From: a virus
Reading direction: 5' to 3' (one strand)
Length of the DNA: 26,457 nt
Virus record (IMG/VR): IMGVR_UViG_3300034062_006332
Span: 1 to 26,457 of that record
A program made the translations under genes and the position numbers. Below are positions 6,372 to 13,067 of this stretch, in pieces; positions within the stretch are counted from its first letter, which is position 1; every line of letters starts with the position of its first letter. A model generated the notes under the pieces. It searched no databases, was not told the origin of the DNA, and was given only the letters and a program-made list of their open reading frames with translations.

Positions 6372-6777
6372 CTTGTTCTTCCTTATCGTTTGTTAATTTA
6401 TTTATCGTTTCAATCAAATTTCTTCTATCGGTTATTGTTATATTATTATTTTGAGTGGCATTAATTTTAGAAACATGTCTCTCTTTAATTTTCAAAGAGG
6501 TCATAAGATCTGCAATTTTGCTTTTACCAATTGCAATCTCTGATTTTAATTTTGCCAAATTGACCAAAGCTTCCTTTGAAGCTGATGTCGAATCACCTTC
6601 ATTCATAACCATTTCAACAAAATTTGATAAAATAGCATCCACTTCCTTGCGATCACTACGCAAATCTTCTAAAATTTCACCATAAAGTCCCATCAACTGC
6701 TCATCACTTACAATCGTGCTACCTTCAGAAGAAGGCAATATAACAGACACTGGCGGAATGATCGATTTGTTTTTCAT
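6331..6777 (-). CDS. Coiled-coil protein, possible small terminase subunit
   Basis: 148 residues, first gene of the minus-strand block. Residues ~22-105 are almost entirely helical with heptad-like spacing (LYGEILEDLRSD, LSNFVEMVMNE, LVNLAKLKSEI, KSKIADLMTSLKIKE). A short NATQNNNITIT segment follows, then an acidic tail. T4 gp16-type small terminases have a similar size and a similar order: helical oligomerisation core, Asn/Gln-rich strand, short C-terminal helix and acidic end. That resemblance is in layout only. Against it, no large terminase gene follows. A scaffold or other coiled-coil structural protein is an equal alternative. No Shine-Dalgarno site precedes the ATG; the upstream bases are GTAAATAATAAC. 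Confidence 0.7.
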   Translation of the reverse strand: MKNKSIIPPVSVILPSSEGSTIVSDEQLMGLYGEILEDLRSDRKEVDAILSNFVEMVMNEGDSTSASKEALVNLAKLKSEIAIGKSKIADLMTSLKIKERHVSKINATQNNNITITDRRNLIETINKLTNDKEEQDDEFDQSSKLANE

Positions 6778-6811
6778 GTTATTATTTACAATTTAACAAC
6801 AAAATAATATA

Positions 6812-6819
6812 TATAAATA
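6812..6819 (+). promoter_or_regulatory. Exact T4 late promoter box (TATAAATA) touching a start codon
   Basis: TATAAATA matches the T4 late consensus exactly, but its last base is the A of the ATG at 6819. A T4-like start site about six bases downstream would lie inside the gene, so the box cannot make a normal leader for it. It lies in the 41-base divergent gap that separates the minus-strand block from the plus-strand tail module. It could be chance in AT-rich DNA, or the annotated start could lie further in, although no later in-frame ATG occurs before residue 35. Confidence 0.3.
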
Positions 6820-7229
6820 TGGTTACTGGAAAAAAAAATAATCCAGATGATGACAATCTGGAAAAGAAAGTACAAATTCTTTATGACTCAACATCAAGAG
6901 TTGATGAAAGAGTTAAAATCATGCTGGAAAACCAAGATAAATTAGATAATAAATTTGAAAAAATTATTGACAAACATATAGAATTGCATACTAAAATCAT
7001 ACTTTTTGAAGACAAACTGGAAAAGCTTGTTGACAACATTGATAACATGATTGATAGAATTTATAATCTTGAAAATGGACATGAATATTTATATAAATGT
7101 AAAATTGGCGCTGAATCAAATGTGAAAAATATGTTTACTTTATTGTATAATGGATGGATAACTATCTATAACATTGTGCTTCCAATAACTGTCGGATACA
7201 TTTTATATGCTATAGGAATACAAAAATGA
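6819..7229 (+). CDS. Coiled-coil protein with C-terminal membrane segment
   Basis: 136 residues. The first ~15 are polar. Residues ~14-92 form a long amphipathic coiled coil (KVQILYDSTSRVDERVKIML, LVDNIDNMIDRIYNL). Residues ~108-133 (LLYNGWITIYNIVLPITVGYILYAIG) are a single transmembrane helix ending three residues before the C-terminus. This topology, with a cytosolic coiled coil tethered by a C-terminal helix, is that of XhlA-type haemolysin/holin partners and of tail-anchored proteins, though XhlA itself is shorter (about 90 residues). A lysis or membrane-docking role is possible; no lysin gene is nearby to support it. The stop overlaps the start of the nucleotidyltransferase gene (ATGA), so the two are translationally coupled. 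There is no Shine-Dalgarno site. Confidence 0.75.
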   Translation: MVTGKKNNPDDDNLEKKVQILYDSTSRVDERVKIMLENQDKLDNKFEKIIDKHIELHTKIILFEDKLEKLVDNIDNMIDRIYNLENGHEYLYKCKIGAESNVKNMFTLLYNGWITIYNIVLPITVGYILYAIGIQK

Positions 7230-8617
7230 GCGAAGAATTATTATCTAAAATTAGACTTAAAGACGTAAAAGGTTCAAGTAATTTTAGACCTTTTAAAGTA
7301 GATTCTGCAAATAATTCGTTACTCAAACCAATTATAGAAGCGTTTGAGAATAGCGATAAAGTAAAAATAGGTTATACTACACTTGATAAAAGCAAAGGTA
7401 CAATTCAACCTACTTTAAAAAGAAAAAGCATATATTTAACTGGTGGAACATTAAGAGATCATTTAAGCGGAAAAACATTCAAGAATTTTGATATTGCAAC
7501 CGATGCAACTCCAGATGAGATTATACTTATTTTAAAGAATTCCGAAACACCATTCAAAAAAGTGTTTGGTGACCATCAGTTTGATGATAAAGAACTTGTC
7601 TACTACCCAGCAAGACACGATTCAAAAAACAACATCATGGAAATAGTTGTCCAAAAAGGAAACCAAAAAGCCTATATTTCCACATTTAACAAAAATAATA
7701 AAAATAGATTTTTAATTCCGACAGAAGCTAAATTTGTTCACAACATCGATCAAGATGCATTTACAAGAGACATAACAATTAATGCTCTTTACTTGAAGTT
7801 GAAAAATTCTGATGGAGAAAACGGAGAACTAACTGATCCTGTTGGTGGAGCACATGATTTAAAAGTTGGAGAAATTTCAACTGTAGAAAGCCCAGAAACT
7901 ACATTTAAAAGAGACCATTACCTTCCATTCAGATTAGCTGATATTTGTTGTCGTTTTTCAAATGACAAAAAAATTCCTGATAAGTTTTTACATGTTATGC
8001 ACCATTTTATTAAAGAAGCAGAATTTGATGGAAGAATCATTAAAAACTATTATGTTAAAGCAATTGACAATTTAGATGTTGATCCAACTCAATATTTAAA
8101 AAACTTGCAACATGCCAAATTACTCAACAAATTATTTCCTAATTGCAATTTCGCAAATATTATTAATGATTTACCAAACAATAAAATCATGACAACTGCG
8201 TATCTTCTTTATCCTAACAATCCAGAAATGACAAAAAGTTTGTTGTTAACTCAAGGTTATTCCAAAGGAGATGCTGAAGAAATTAGCAGATTTATGAAAT
8301 TAGCTGTGTGGTGCAATGGAAACACACATAACACACATCTTATTCACGATTTTCTTACAATGCCTACAAGATTACCACATTCTAAAATTTATGATTTTCT
8401 GAATTTGTTCGGTAAAGGTGATTTGTATTATAAAGTTTTCAAGCAAGATTATTCAAATGTAACAAAAAAATATATTGATGACGAATCAGGAGACAAGATC
8501 GCTAATCCAAAATATATTAAATTTTTAGGTACAAGTCCAAATTATGGAGAAATGGATGCCGTCAGGAAAAATTTATTAGACAAAGCAATAAAAGAAAAGA
8601 TGAATTATGGCTCGTAA
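7226..8617 (+). CDS. tRNA nucleotidyltransferase / poly(A) polymerase-like protein with altered DxD motif
   Basis: 463 residues. The class II nucleotidyltransferase head domain is recognised from LTGGTLRDHLSGK (71-83), FKNFDIATDATPDEI (85-99), MEIVVQKG (138-145, with Glu139 at the place of the third carboxylate), FTRDITINALYL (179-190) and DPVGGAHDL (204-212). These are the signatures of CCA-adding enzymes and bacterial poly(A) polymerases, which add nucleotides to RNA 3' ends. The usual metal-binding D-x-D is N-F-D here (Asn87, Asp89), one base away from Asp (AAT for GAT). Activity may therefore be reduced or lost. After the head, the expected ER..D-P-RMLRAVRFA helix is only loosely kept (FKRDHYLPFRLADICCRF), and the C-terminal 220 residues show no recognised domain. 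It is coupled by overlaps to the genes before (4 bases) and after (11 bases). Confidence 0.82.
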   Translation: MSEELLSKIRLKDVKGSSNFRPFKVDSANNSLLKPIIEAFENSDKVKIGYTTLDKSKGTIQPTLKRKSIYLTGGTLRDHLSGKTFKNFDIATDATPDEIILILKNSETPFKKVFGDHQFDDKELVYYPARHDSKNNIMEIVVQKGNQKAYISTFNKNNKNRFLIPTEAKFVHNIDQDAFTRDITINALYLKLKNSDGENGELTDPVGGAHDLKVGEISTVESPETTFKRDHYLPFRLADICCRFSNDKKIPDKFLHVMHHFIKEAEFDGRIIKNYYVKAIDNLDVDPTQYLKNLQHAKLLNKLFPNCNFANIINDLPNNKIMTTAYLLYPNNPEMTKSLLLTQGYSKGDAEEISRFMKLAVWCNGNTHNTHLIHDFLTMPTRLPHSKIYDFLNLFGKGDLYYKVFKQDYSNVTKKYIDDESGDKIANPKYIKFLGTSPNYGEMDAVRKNLLDKAIKEKMNYGS

Positions 8618-9101
8618 TGAATATGGAAGTTTATTCAAAGATGTCATTTCCAGAGGTGTCAGAGGCAACCAATATGGTCCTAGTTTAAAGACTGTCACAA
8701 GTGGCAGTCTTGTTACATTTCAATATTTGTTTGCTAAAAATGATGTCTATCCTTTGGCTATTTTAACATATGTAAGCAATAATTATATTCATGGTGTTAA
8801 CTTGCATTATTTGACGTTTAATCAAATTAAACAAGTATTGCAAAAAGATAAACTAAATGGATGTCGTACAGGATTCAATTATCAGAATGTAAAGCCTTAT
8901 GAATATATAGTAGATGCGTACAGGACATATAAGAGAAATGGTCTGAAAAATTTAAAAGTCTTAGATTGTGATTTGATTCTTAGATCTATGTCAGTTAGCA
9001 GATCAATAGATCCACAAGAATCAGAAGCAATTAGAGAAAACGTAAAAGATCAAATAAGCAAGTTGATAAATAATTCAGTACAAGACATGATACAAAAGTG
9101 A
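8607..9101 (+). CDS. Small phage protein, myovirus-conserved type, function unknown
   Basis: 164 residues; the start overlaps the previous stop by 11 bases. Residues ~30-70 form a small beta domain with the order SGSLVTFQYLF, YPLAILTYV and IHGVNLHYLTF. A helical region with YEYIVDAYRTYKRNG and LKVLDCDLILRSM follows. That order (Gly-x-Leu-Val-x-Phe-x-Tyr, then a Pro-Leu strand, then Gly-x-Asn-x-His-Tyr-Leu) recalls a short protein seen in many T4-like marine phages, for which I have no reliable name. The C-terminal 40 residues are charged and helical. Its place just before the tape measure gene suggests a virion or assembly role, which is inference only. Confidence 0.7.
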   Translation: MARNEYGSLFKDVISRGVRGNQYGPSLKTVTSGSLVTFQYLFAKNDVYPLAILTYVSNNYIHGVNLHYLTFNQIKQVLQKDKLNGCRTGFNYQNVKPYEYIVDAYRTYKRNGLKNLKVLDCDLILRSMSVSRSIDPQESEAIRENVKDQISKLINNSVQDMIQK

Positions 9102-9108
9102 GTAAACC

Positions 9109-12100
9109 ATGGCAGGCGTAAAAAACGAGTTAGGCATAAATGAAAGAGACCTTACTGGAGAAACAAAAGAGAGTAAAGCAAAAACTGAAAGTGACTTTAA
9201 AGAATTATTTAATTCGTTGAAAGAAATATCAAATAAATTTGAAGCAGGAGTGGACAAGATAAGACAAACTGTCGAAGAAATTGCCAATTACATTAAAAAT
9301 GGAAATCTAGCAAATAAAAAAAATACTAGGAAATTATCTGATACAATAGAAAGAACTAGCGACACTGATGCCAGAATGCCTATAGAAAGATTTTCGGTTG
9401 TGCCGGGCGATACTGAAAAGACAATATTAGGAAGAATAGAAGACTTATTGAAAACGTGCTGCCGTGGTGGTGGTGGAATTGGTGGTGGTGGTGGTGGTGG
9501 TGGTGGTGGTGGTGGTGGTGGTGGTGGTGGAATTGGTGGTGGTGGTGGTGGTGGAATTCCGGGTGCGCCTTCCCGATCATGGGTTGGTATGCTTGTTGAC
9601 TTTCTTAAAGACTTTGAAACTAGTTTGTTAAGTTTGCCAGAACTTTTTCCAAAAACAATTGGTGACATGCTTTTTAATCCGTTTGCAATGGCAACAGAGA
9701 TAAATCAATTTAATGTTGATATGAAAAGAGCTATTCATCAAACACAAGGTTTGACAGCAGAAAGTGGATACATATTAGAAAATTTTACTAAAATATCAAA
9801 ATCTGTGCATAAAACTGGATTTAATGAAGTCGAATTTGAAAAACAACTTGTAAAGTATGCAAGATCAGGCATAAAAAGCAGCAAAGATATGCAAAAAATT
9901 GCAGTTGCTCAGTTAAACACTGAAAGACAACTTGGATTAGCTGCTGGGTCATTACATGAAACATTTTTAGATTTAAGTATTGCTGGTAACATGACTACTG
10001 AACAAATAGGTTTTGCTAACAAGTCAATGATTGATGTCGCAAGAAATACTGGTATAACAGGAGATAAATTAAGAGACGTTGTTCAAAGCAGTCAAGCATT
10101 TACACGAAGTTTAAGAAATTCTGGTAATTTAACAACAATGTCAATGAAAAATGTTATGCAGATGTCAGCAAGTTTCAAAAAGTTTGGTGTTGAAGATGCT
10201 GGTTCAGAAATGCAAAAATATTTAACAGATGGAACAAAGTTACTATTAGACGGCGGCGATGCTATGGCTACAATTATGCGCCAAGCCGCAGATTCTGGTG
10301 GTGTTTACGAAGAGTTACTAACAGGAACTATGACTAAATCAGAAAAATCGATGAGTAAATTTAGTAAAGGATTTAGCAATGTTTTAGAAGAGATGGGTCT
10401 TACCTCGATGGAACAATTTGAAAAGCTAAGTGCTGAAGAAAAAATGATTTTGAATCTTCAAGCAGTTTCTCGAACAGGAAAGCAAGCAGGCGAATTGCTA
10501 ATGATGAAAAAGGCGCTTGAAGAAAGTACTAAAACATTTGATCAAAAAATGGCTGATATTAAAAAAGAAAAAGCCAAAGCAGGTTTAACACCGAAAGAAA
10601 AAGCAGCTCTCGAAGAAAAAGAAAGTAGCTTAAAGACATCCAAGGGTCTTGACATTCTGGCTACAATAAGCGAATCTTTTAAAGGTGCCAAAAATTTCCA
10701 AGAAGGTGCATCTGCTTTTGGAACAAAAAGAAAAACTGAAGGATTAGATTCTGACATTGCAGCGTTACAAGGTTTATCTCCAGAAGCTTATAAAAAATTG
10801 AACTTTACGAATAAAGATATAATGAAGAATGTAATGGCAAATTCTTTAATCGAAATAAATAAAGGATTAGATGCAAGAGGAGAAAAAACATTAGATATAA
10901 CCCCAGATATGTTAGATGATGTCCTGAAAAAAGCTGAAGGAGGTGATACAAGTGCTCTCAGAGAAACAATTGAAAAAATTCAATCCGCAAATCAAATATT
11001 AGCAACTGAAAAACAAGAAGGGTTAGATCCATCTACAAAAATTTTACATGATATTAATAAAGAATCATCAGAAATGCGGCAAACTATGCGAGAAATTCTT
11101 GGAATTGTCAAAATTATTGCTTTTGGCGAAACAGGAGAACTTCCAGACGCTGCAAAAGATGCATTAAAGATAGCAAATGACCAACTAAGAAACGCTCTAA
11201 AAATGGCAACAGACGAAATTGAAAGGCTGAGAAGAGCGGGTGAAAGAGCAGATCGAGACCCAAATTTAAGAGGAGGACCACCGAAACCGGGAGATCCTAT
11301 TGACCATTTTCAAGTGGGAACAAACAGAATTACAGAAAATGGTTTGGCGTATTTGCATGAAGGTGAAATAGTAGTTCCAAAAGAATTTAATCAAATCGCA
11401 AAAGGCAATGGACCTTTTAACATGTCAGAAATGACATTAGAAATGCCTCCTAATCGACCCATTTACTCTAATGCTCTTGCTCATGCGAACAGAGGCAAGG
11501 CTAGCCCAGAAAGCATGTTTACTAATCCTATTGCTCATATGAAAGACCGCACTGCTAAACCAGAAGAGATGTATACCAATTTGATTGCTCATATGAAAGA
11601 CCGCACTGCTAAACCAGAAGAGATGTATACCAATTTGATTGCTCATATGAAAGATGCAACAAGCAGTCCAGACAATTCTTTTAAACGAACAGGTTTGCAA
11701 ACAGAAGAATTATTGTCACTTAAAAAAGATCTTTTAAATCGTTATTCAGATAATAATGAAGGTAGTCGTTCTAATCTCCTTAACAGATATTCAGACAATG
11801 ACCCTAATGAAGGTCCACAAATGTTATTTAACAGAAGAGTTGGAAATGTTCCATATTCTCCTGAAAATCAATTAATAACTACAAATGAAAGAACTAAAGC
11901 GCAGATGGCGACGATGCCGAGTGATAAATTTGGGACATCAGTTGTGCAAGAAAAAAATTCAGCAGAAATGGTTTCGATTTTAAGAGAAATTTCAGATAGA
12001 TTGAAGAATATGTCTAGTTCTGCTCCGGCTGGAGGAATGATTGATGAGTATGGATCTAGGAATTATTCAAAAGTAGATCCTAGACTTAGTAACATGATGG

Positions 12101-12144
12101 GTGGATCTTATACAAAAAGTGATGCGATCAAAGCAATATATTAA
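9109..12144 (+). CDS. Tail tape measure protein
   Basis: 1011 residues. Identification rests on size, position directly ahead of the baseplate genes, long helical stretches (residues ~160-720), and the motif GTNRITENGLAYLHEGEIVVP (737-757), which recurs near the C-terminus of many phage tape measure proteins. The protein sets tail length and sits inside the tail tube before DNA ejection. Residues 1-115 are charged and helical. Residues 120-150 are almost pure glycine (4, 17 and 7 Gly separated by single Ile), coded by a GGT triplet run. Residues 790-861 contain four 18-residue repeats (consensus IAHMKDRTAKPEEMYTNL), the middle two identical. LLNRYSDN then occurs twice (residues ~875 and ~890). 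At 1011 residues it predicts a tail of roughly 150 nm by the usual 1.5 Å per residue, less if the ends lie outside the measuring region. No Shine-Dalgarno site stronger than GTGAG. Confidence 0.88.
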   Translation: MAGVKNELGINERDLTGETKESKAKTESDFKELFNSLKEISNKFEAGVDKIRQTVEEIANYIKNGNLANKKNTRKLSDTIERTSDTDARMPIERFSVVPGDTEKTILGRIEDLLKTCCRGGGGIGGGGGGGGGGGGGGGGGIGGGGGGGIPGAPSRSWVGMLVDFLKDFETSLLSLPELFPKTIGDMLFNPFAMATEINQFNVDMKRAIHQTQGLTAESGYILENFTKISKSVHKTGFNEVEFEKQLVKYARSGIKSSKDMQKIAVAQLNTERQLGLAAGSLHETFLDLSIAGNMTTEQIGFANKSMIDVARNTGITGDKLRDVVQSSQAFTRSLRNSGNLTTMSMKNVMQMSASFKKFGVEDAGSEMQKYLTDGTKLLLDGGDAMATIMRQAADSGGVYEELLTGTMTKSEKSMSKFSKGFSNVLEEMGLTSMEQFEKLSAEEKMILNLQAVSRTGKQAGELLMMKKALEESTKTFDQKMADIKKEKAKAGLTPKEKAALEEKESSLKTSKGLDILATISESFKGAKNFQEGASAFGTKRKTEGLDSDIAALQGLSPEAYKKLNFTNKDIMKNVMANSLIEINKGLDARGEKTLDITPDMLDDVLKKAEGGDTSALRETIEKIQSANQILATEKQEGLDPSTKILHDINKESSEMRQTMREILGIVKIIAFGETGELPDAAKDALKIANDQLRNALKMATDEIERLRRAGERADRDPNLRGGPPKPGDPIDHFQVGTNRITENGLAYLHEGEIVVPKEFNQIAKGNGPFNMSEMTLEMPPNRPIYSNALAHANRGKASPESMFTNPIAHMKDRTAKPEEMYTNLIAHMKDRTAKPEEMYTNLIAHMKDATSSPDNSFKRTGLQTEELLSLKKDLLNRYSDNNEGSRSNLLNRYSDNDPNEGPQMLFNRRVGNVPYSPENQLITTNERTKAQMATMPSDKFGTSVVQEKNSAEMVSILREISDRLKNMSSSAPAGGMIDEYGSRNYSKVDPRLSNMMGGSYTKSDAIKAIY
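9466..9558 (+). repeat. GGT triplet repeat coding poly-glycine
   Basis: Four, seventeen and seven glycine codons separated by single ATT codons. The central run is sixteen GGT in a row plus one GGA; each Gly block ends in GGA-ATT. In this AT-rich genome it is a sharp GC-rich island. Because GGA-ATT closes all three blocks, the tract probably grew by duplication of a GGT...GGAATT unit plus slippage of the triplet. It is in frame, so length changes by triplets would alter only linker length. It separates the N-terminal region of the tape measure protein from its helical body. Confidence 0.97.
11530..11637 (+). repeat. Two perfect 54-bp tandem repeats in the tape measure gene
   Basis: Bases 11530-11583 are repeated exactly at 11584-11637, and the first 17 bases are repeated again from 11638. 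Each unit codes the 18 residues IAHMKDRTAKPEEMYTNL. Diverged copies flank the pair (LAHANRGKASPESMFTNP before, IAHMKDATSSPDNS after). Identity at every base, including third codon positions, points to a recent duplication of an older 18-residue repeat. Confidence 0.95.
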
Positions 12145-12152
12145 TGTTGCAG

Positions 12153-12160
12153 AATAAATA
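12153..12160 (+). promoter_or_regulatory. Candidate late promoter box (AATAAATA)
   Basis: AATAAATA lies in the 39-base gap after the tape measure gene, 23 bases before the ATG at 12184. It differs from the T4 late consensus at one base. It could give an internal start for the baseplate genes. The intervening sequence ends GAGTTAAAAC-ATG with only GAG as a possible ribosome site. Confidence 0.35.
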
Positions 12161-12183
12161 CTAAAAAATTACTGAGTTAAAAC

Positions 12184-12738
12184 ATGGGAATTATTGCAAC
12201 TACAAATACTGGTCAACTTAACGTAATCCCTGATTGTTATATTAGGGCACAAGGTCTTTACGTTTATATGTATAGTTTACCATCTATAACAGACAGCAAA
12301 GGTGCTAATTACAATTCTGAGGAGGGCATGGGCAGAACAATGCCGTTCAAAACATTTAGCGCAGGTACTGCTAGGTCTATAAAGTGGAAATTCACGCTTG
12401 TTTCTTATGATGCTGATAGTATTTATAGAAATATATCATATTTAAGAATTTTGGAAGCTTGTGTATATCCTAGAAGAGATCCAGCAAACATAATTCCTTA
12501 TATTCCTCCTGTTGTTTTGAGCATTAAGTGTGGTGATTTATTAGCTAATAATGGTGTTGAGCTAAATGTTGTAATGTTAAGTTATACCACTTCTTTTCCT
12601 ACTGATCAAGTTTGGAATACTGATTATCCATTTGGTAGATATTTACCTATGAAGCTTGATATAGATTTAGACTTTGATGTTGTTTACGATTCTAGATATC
12701 TTCCCGGCGCAGAAAGAATACTACAATTAGGGGCATAA
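12184..12738 (+). CDS. Baseplate tail-tube initiator/cap protein (T4 gp48/gp54-like)
   Basis: 184 residues. The pattern fits the tube-cap proteins that join tail tube to baseplate hub: an internal RSIKWKFTLVSYDADSI (residues ~63-79), a LRILEACVYPRRDP segment (~87-100), a strand with YIPPVVLSIKCGDLL (~104-118), and a final beta pair, VELNVVMLSYTTSFP and GRYLPMKLDIDLDFDVVY. T4 gp48 and gp54 show the same order of 'IxW' strand, 'FLRaxxYP' helix and 'PPxxxIxxG' strand. Position directly after the tape measure gene matches T4 (29-48-54). It would mark the start of tube polymerisation. Similarity is by pattern only, so it could be another tube-fold baseplate protein. Confidence 0.68.
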   Translation: MGIIATTNTGQLNVIPDCYIRAQGLYVYMYSLPSITDSKGANYNSEEGMGRTMPFKTFSAGTARSIKWKFTLVSYDADSIYRNISYLRILEACVYPRRDPANIIPYIPPVVLSIKCGDLLANNGVELNVVMLSYTTSFPTDQVWNTDYPFGRYLPMKLDIDLDFDVVYDSRYLPGAERILQLGA

Positions 12739-12739
12739 A

Positions 12740-13066
12740 ATGGCATATAAAATTGAAGAATCGAAAACTGCAACTGCTTCAAAATACGTTAATGCTTTGT
12801 CTAGATACCAAGATTCTAAAGTTTATGTTTACGGTGACGAGAAGAAGCTTACATTTGAAGTTTATAAGAGGAGAACTTATCCTGTTACCACATATGACAA
12901 GTATGCTGTGATTCCAGAAGGTTTTGCTTATAGACCTGATTTAGTTTCTGTTCAAGTTTATGGTTATCCTGATTCTTGGTGGCTTATAATGGAAATAAAT
13001 GGTATTTATGATATAAAAGATTTTGTTGCAGGTAAAACCATTCGTCTACCAATAAATACATTTTAA
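12740..13066 (+). CDS. gp53: Baseplate wedge protein gp53-like (LysM-like fold)
   Basis: 108 residues. The C-terminal half carries the gp53 signature: IPEGFAYRPDLVSVQVYGYP (58-77), SWWLIMEING (79-88) and a closing DIKDFVAGKTIRLP (91-104), as in T4 gp53 and other contractile-tail wedge proteins, whose core resembles a LysM domain. The N-terminal 50 residues are an extended arm. In T4, gp53 clamps neighbouring wedges together around the hub. The start has an AGGGG site, and the gene begins two bases after the preceding stop. It sits between tube cap and hub genes, as expected. Confidence 0.8.
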   Translation: MAYKIEESKTATASKYVNALSRYQDSKVYVYGDEKKLTFEVYKRRTYPVTTYDKYAVIPEGFAYRPDLVSVQVYGYPDSWWLIMEINGIYDIKDFVAGKTIRLPINTF

Positions 13067-13067
13067 C

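Noticed and set aside
9288-9668. Minus-strand open frames coding poly-proline and poly-histidine runs opposite the tape measure gene
   Set aside because: They are the antisense readings of the (GGT)n tract (ACC read in two frames). They have no ribosome site and lie wholly inside the plus-strand gene.
11530-11654. Direct repeats as a possible CRISPR array
   Set aside because: The units are contiguous without spacers, in frame, and code an 18-residue protein repeat.
11437-11700. Minus-strand frame with perfect internal protein repeats
   Set aside because: It is the shadow of the 54-bp tandem duplication in the tape measure gene; the frame has no start signals of its own.
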